From assembly GCA_036897095.1 (NCBI GenBank), contig JAYMSP010001123.1:1-35879 (forward strand): DNA of 35,879 nucleotides, read 5' to 3'. This document shows, piece after piece, positions 31,853-35,879 of this stretch. The first letter of the stretch is position 1. Each line of letters opens with the position of its first letter. Both the position numbers and the translations under genes were made by a program. The notes under the pieces are model-generated. The model saw nothing but the letters and a program-made list of their open reading frames with translations. It was not told the origin of the DNA and did no database searches. Origin of the DNA: Plantago elongata. Taxonomy: Eukaryota > Streptophyta > Magnoliopsida > Lamiales > Plantaginaceae.

Positions 31853-33710
31853 TGTGACGGACCGAAACGAAAAACATAAAATTACGAAATAAATTTAATT
31901 TTCACAATGTCTAAAATATGTCAAGCTTTTACGCGAGTCTAAACAAAGCCACAAGTGGCAACTAGACACAAAACTAAGAGTTTGACTTTAACAAAAGTAG
32001 TTTTGAGCCCAAAAGACTTGAACGAACAACCCCCTACAATCACTATTGCAGAACGTCTAAGACTCTGAGGCATCAATGTTAACGATATCTACAAGAAGGA
32101 AAGATAACAAGTGTGGGACAAAACTCAGTGAGGTTCCGTACATAAGTGAACAACGAATTAGTTCGTAAGTAAATAAGATATCAAATGAAACAAATCATAA
32201 TATATAAATCAATCATTAAAACAAAATGAGCAAATGACGAACCGAATATTATTATTGATGTCGTCTTCTTATAATCCCAATCTAAGCCCTTATATCTCCA
32301 GGCAGGTAGCTATCACTGTCAACAAAGCGAATACCATGTCAAGTTACATGGGTGAAATTTTACTACCCTCCAAGACCTCTGCGGCTTCTGCCTCGCATCA
32401 AGGGGAATTAAGTCGGAGAAAATCAATGAACATCTCGACATTCACTAATGCCCGAAACTGTTCAAGGGAATACTCCAACCGAAACTAAGATGGATACGTA
32501 TCCCAGAAAACGAAGCTAAACAAACGAAGTCCATAACGAAATGAATAACAAATTCGTATACGTATACATTTTTTAGTGGAAACATGAGAAAATGAATTTT
32601 GATGCAATTTTAGAATCTTCATGAGTTTTTTGAAATTTTAGATCCAGAACTATATAATAGATACTATCAAAATAATCTTCTTGGTTTTCGCAAATATAAC
32701 TATACTTTTTGGGTAGAACACTCACCTGAAACAACCTCGCAAAACTTAACTCCTACAATCTTGGAAAAAGGAATATTACTTAACAAAATGAAGCAAGAGT
32801 AAATTAATACTCCCTAACCCACGACTCTCTATGGACGAAATCATTACATGAACCACATGAGATAAATCATGCACACAAAATAATTATGTACATAATACAT
32901 TATTTAGAGAAGTCAAGTAAGTACTCGACAAAAAATATATCAACCTAATTCATATAACAAGACGAGCATAATAGTCTTAAACAAATAATTTCATAATTGA
33001 ATAACGTAGAATTTTTTTGATGAATTAGCATGCAATACAAAGTAGAACAAAATATCAAAAAATCATATCAAGCGTGAGAATCGAACACAAGACCAAAGGG
33101 ATTATCATAAGAACATCCTAAGGCAAAGCCACTTGGAGGGAAGCACTTTGGCAAAGTACTTGAATGCAAAGGTTTAAACTAATCTAGCAGTTTCAATCAT
33201 AAATAAAATAACACAGAAAAGTTTCAGAATGCAGGAATTGAAACCCTTACCTCTGGTAGAACAAAAACATAACACAAGTTACCTACCTTTCGGACACAAC
33301 ACAATCAATGGTCAAAATGAATAATTCTAATATATGAAGCGTGTGTAACAGTGTTATAAATGGCATTAACTTAAAAATCGAAGAAAACAAAGCTACCCAA
33401 ACACCTCATACTCGTCTCCTAAGGCTGAATAACATAACAACATAGCATATGCATGACAATACAAGGTAAGAAATGAAAACATCGATTCAAAATAACAACA
33501 AAGGATTAGAGTATACTCCAAATTCCCGCCCCACAAAGACATAATTATACAATGTTAGATAATAGGTAGGAGGACTTACGAAAGACGAACAATTAGCTAG
33601 ACAATTCTTTGTTTGCACCCGGTGAAGGATTGAAAAAAAGGTTGTAAAGTGAAGAGATGACTTAGGATAGAAGAAGAGAAGAGGAGGTGGTGGAGAAGCT
33701 AGTAGCAAAC

Positions 33711-33724
33711 AAATATATATATAG
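33711..33724 (-). promoter_or_regulatory. Putative TATA box of the chromovirus 5' LTR
   Basis: The minus strand reads CTATATATATATTT. The sequence after it turns C/T-rich, as at plant LTR transcription starts. The other LTR lacks this region. Confidence 0.65.
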
Positions 33725-33732
33725 AAGATAGT

Positions 33733-33895
33733 CTTGGTGTCAAGTAGAAGAATGACTTGGAGCCAACGTTTCCAAGTGAGAGACTTGGAGCCAAAGTCTT
33801 CAGTTTACTTGTAGTCAAAGTCTCCAAGTTAGTATTGGAGTCCAAGTAACATGTGACTTGGAGCCCAAGTAAACACGAAACTTGGAGTACAAGTC
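33733..33895. repeat. Degenerate ACTTGG/CCAAGT repeats upstream of the LTR TATA box
   Basis: Seven or more occurrences of GACTTGGAGCC or its variants, several followed within a few bases by CAAGT, so many copies are near-palindromic. They lie 10-180 bp upstream of the TATA box on the element's strand. Confidence 0.75.
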
Positions 33896-34001
33896 TCGGG
33901 AAATTTCTTGAGCAAAAATATTAAATAAAATATATAATTAAATAATTAATAATATAAAAACAAATATAATAAAATAATGTTAAAAAATTGGGGTCGTTAC
34001 A

Positions 34002-35060
34002 ATTCATAAAAGGACAATTGGGGCAGACGAAACAACGTGACCTTTCGTCCTTGATCCTAGCAGTTGATTGTTTCAAATCTAACGGTCATGCTGGTTCACT
34101 CATGGCTATTTGACAATACAACCGATTATATTTATTTGTGTATATTCACCATTATCTTTGGATCGGTCTTTTTGAGCACAAGGGGCGTGGTCTCTAGAGT
34201 GTTTAAATAATAACACTCAGTTCATCTGATTGGCCCATCTTGAAGGAAACTTCTTGCTCACTCTTTCGAGTTATGAAGACTTTTCATCCGTGACTTCGGC
34301 TTCGGACCTCTATGTATCTCGTTTACAAATACCTTTTCCTTCTACAATTCATGATTCTTCTTCTCTCAAGCTATAGAAAGTGGAGAATGGGGAGGGGGAG
34401 AGATATACTAAGGTCTGGATTGCCTGAAAAACAGATCGTTGGGAAAGAAAAAATTCATTTCTTCTCACATTTTGAATGAATCGAACACGCTCCTAAAAAC
34501 ATTTTTGTTCTATAGTTACCAACTATCTTCTACTAAGATACTTGAAACTAGGTAGACATATGTAGATACAAATATGTCCAATCAGTTGAAGGCGCCTTAC
34601 AGCGTGTCCTAGAGCTCATCATAGATTTAATAAGCTTAAATAGTATACTGGTCTGACCACAGGAGGTCCGTCTTATCATTGGACCCTCTTGAGAGGACAC
34701 TACACTTCTCTTGAGAGTCCGACACTCTGATATGGTAAATGTTTGAATAGATAACTAAACTTGAACCATTCTTTATCTAAGGATGCTAGGCGGACCGGAC
34801 GAGAGTACATCTCATACGCCACTAATTTGATGAGACCAATTATACTGGCTAGAATCTCGAAACTACTCCTACATGACCTAAACAATGAACCTTACACAGG
34901 AAACAGTACGACGGGGACCTAAAGGACCAAAATGACCTCCCAAGCCCATTAATTACTGTTAAAATTTTGTTCCTATTAGTAAATGGACCACAATGAGCAC
35001 TGGTGTCTCAATCTAGTCGTTCTTACACTTGACACTCTCTTTTGAATTTAACCTTTAGGC
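34002..35060. other. Non-coding stretch, no gene recognised
   Basis: About 1 kb without a convincing frame on either strand. If the element at 25722-34001 is removed, this joins the leader side of the gag-like pseudogene, so part of it may be that element's leader or LTR. A 61-codon minus frame at 34700-34885 has no motif. Confidence 0.4.
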
Positions 35061-35157
35061 CATATATATACATATATATATACACATACATACATACATA
35101 CATACAACATACATACATGTATGTATACATACATACATACATACATACATACATACA

Positions 35158-35188
<31 letters not shown>
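35061..35188. repeat. (TA)n and (CATA)n microsatellite
   Basis: TATATA runs lead into more than twenty CATA units with an internal ACATACATGTATGT palindrome near 35111. Confidence 0.97.
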
Positions 35189-35303
35189 TACTAAATTGGG
35201 CCCTTTCAACTCTCATTGGAATAAAGTCTTTTTCCAGTTCGACTTTTGGCAAATAGGATCTTCCTACTAACCCAGCCCCCCCCCGTGTCACTAGTCTTTT
35301 CAG

Positions 35304-35581
35304 GTGTCCCGGTCTCGTAGCTTGGACATCAAGGTATTTGGAGGCTTTGCCTAGGCAATCTTTGTGGAAGCTTAGTTAGTGATCAAGTTTTCACCCCTCA
35401 TCATATAGCATGTGATGTGAACCGGTGGTTGGAGAAAAACAATCGTACAATTGAAATTATGTTTGTTGATAATAATCTTTATGGCTATGGTGGGGTGACT
35501 GCATACCACGTGAGGGTTGTTGTGAACAACCTAATTGGTTATGTTGTACACTTTTGTATTTTATTTTTATTCGTTTTATAG
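35304..35581 (+). other. Unidentified coding-like segment, possible exon remnant
   Basis: One plus-strand frame is open from 35321 to a stop at 35579-35581 (86 codons). Its middle part reads HHIACDVNRWLEK, then NNRTIEIMFVDNNLYGYGG, which has a normal protein composition unlike the surrounding AT-rich DNA. CTAGTCTTTTCAG ending at 35303 resembles a splice acceptor, but the frame has a stop at 35318-35320 just after it. GTGAGG at 35510 could be a donor. I do not recognise the family. It could be a gene-fragment remnant, part of a mobile element, or chance. Confidence 0.3.
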
Positions 35582-35598
35582 ATATATTTAAACAAAAA

Positions 35599-35615
35599 AC
35601 ACACACACACACACA
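35599..35615. repeat. (AC)n microsatellite
   Basis: About eight AC units. Confidence 0.95.
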
Positions 35616-35722
35616 TAACTTTCTTAGTTGATTTAATTTGTCCTCCTCTTTTAATTTATTATTAAAATTAATATATGCCACGTGTTAGTACTAGTTTATA
35701 GTATTTATGTAAGTAAGCTTAT

Positions 35723-35879
35723 TGTCACGGTCCGTTTAGTTTGCGCGGTCCAAGCCCAAAAAGAGCCCAAGTCCATGGAGGAACAATCTAGAGAGATCAT
35801 GAAAATCCATGGAGGTGGGAATTCTCTAGAACTATCATGTAAATTGTAGAGAAGTGGTAGCTTGTATGTAGTAGATAAA
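35723..35879 (+). mobile_element. Possible start of an LTR, running off the window
   Basis: TGTCACGGTCCGTTTAG has the TG start and CACGG box common in plant LTRs. TCCATGGAGG occurs twice within 50 bp and TCTAGAGA-like boxes recur. The second end is outside the window. Confidence 0.3.

Larger units (their letters stand above)
25722..34001 (-). mobile_element. Ty3/gypsy chromovirus (Tekay/Del-like) LTR retrotransposon, dead copy
   Basis: On the minus strand the LTRs begin TGTAACGACCCC or TGTACCGACCC and end GTCACA. The order is right LTR (31853-34001), primer site, gag, protease, reverse transcriptase, RNase H, integrase, chromodomain-like end, polypurine tract and left LTR (25722-27117). This is the Ty3/gypsy order. 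The long polyprotein end with a GPF block and a VLWRN-type remnant fits chromoviruses. Flanking pentamers ACTTA (25717-25721) and ATTCA (34002-34006) agree at three of five bases and may be a decayed target duplication. Every coding domain has frameshifts or stops. Confidence 0.92.
31853..34001 (-). repeat. 5' LTR of the chromovirus (2149 bp)
   Basis: Full-length version of the LTR. On the minus strand it holds about 280 bp of U3 (34001 to 33725) with ACTTGG-type repeats, a TATA box at 33711-33724, then a long leader to 31853. A 73-codon frame at 33708-33487, rich in Ser, Pro and Phe at its start, lies just after the TATA box and is probably not a real protein. Confidence 0.9.

Noticed and set aside
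33487..33708. 73-codon minus-strand frame just after the LTR TATA box
   Set aside because: Its position marks it as LTR leader; no conserved domain is seen, though a short leader peptide cannot be ruled out.
35055..35291. Minus-strand frame with repeated Met-Tyr-Val-Cys
   Set aside because: It is a translation of the CATA microsatellite.

Overview
This window looks like a repeat-rich intergenic region of a flowering-plant (probably eudicot) nuclear genome. The evidence is one intact plant type I MADS-box gene surrounded by Ty3/gypsy, Ty1/copia and LINE remnants whose protein motifs and initiator-Met-tRNA primer sites are typical of plants. The species cannot be told from the sequence. I see no bacterial genes, no tRNA or rRNA genes and no CRISPR array.

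Layout. 1-640 holds the RNase H end of a copia element on the minus strand, with an odd coding-like tail. 649-2460 holds a short tandem repeat and then a plus-strand LINE endonuclease fragment. 2784-3632 (minus) is the only intact host gene, an intronless AGL61/AGL62-like MADS-box gene of 282 codons with a TATA box about 70 bp upstream of its ATG. Its upstream side (4005-5597) is a three-copy tandem repeat of about 264 bp, split by an 835-bp Mutator-like terminal-inverted-repeat element with a 9-bp target-site duplication. 5838-6813 carries two copies of an LTR-like repeat whose third copy lies at 19335.

The centre is a nest. An LTR-like sequence (6814-7324 and 15792-17082) is split by a plus-strand Ty3/gypsy element (7325-15791). 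That element has 3.0 and 2.6 kb LTRs around only 2.8 kb of badly decayed pol. Beyond it lie a minus-strand LINE fragment (17083-19320), the third LTR-like repeat, and a copia 5' LTR plus gag on the minus strand (23961 down to about 20400). A decayed gag-like gene (25170 down to 23967) ends where that copia LTR begins.

25722-34001 is a second Ty3/gypsy element on the minus strand, a chromovirus of Tekay/Del type. It has both LTRs, primer site, polypurine tract and recognisable gag, zinc knuckles, protease, reverse transcriptase, RNase H and integrase. All are frameshifted or mutated, so the element is dead. The last 1.9 kb holds a long (CATA)n tract, an unidentified coding-like segment and what may be the start of another LTR.

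The transposable-element genes do not form a working system; each element is broken. The main biological interest is the MADS gene and its repeat-built upstream region, plus LTR-internal repeat structures. I found nothing I would call a new biological system.
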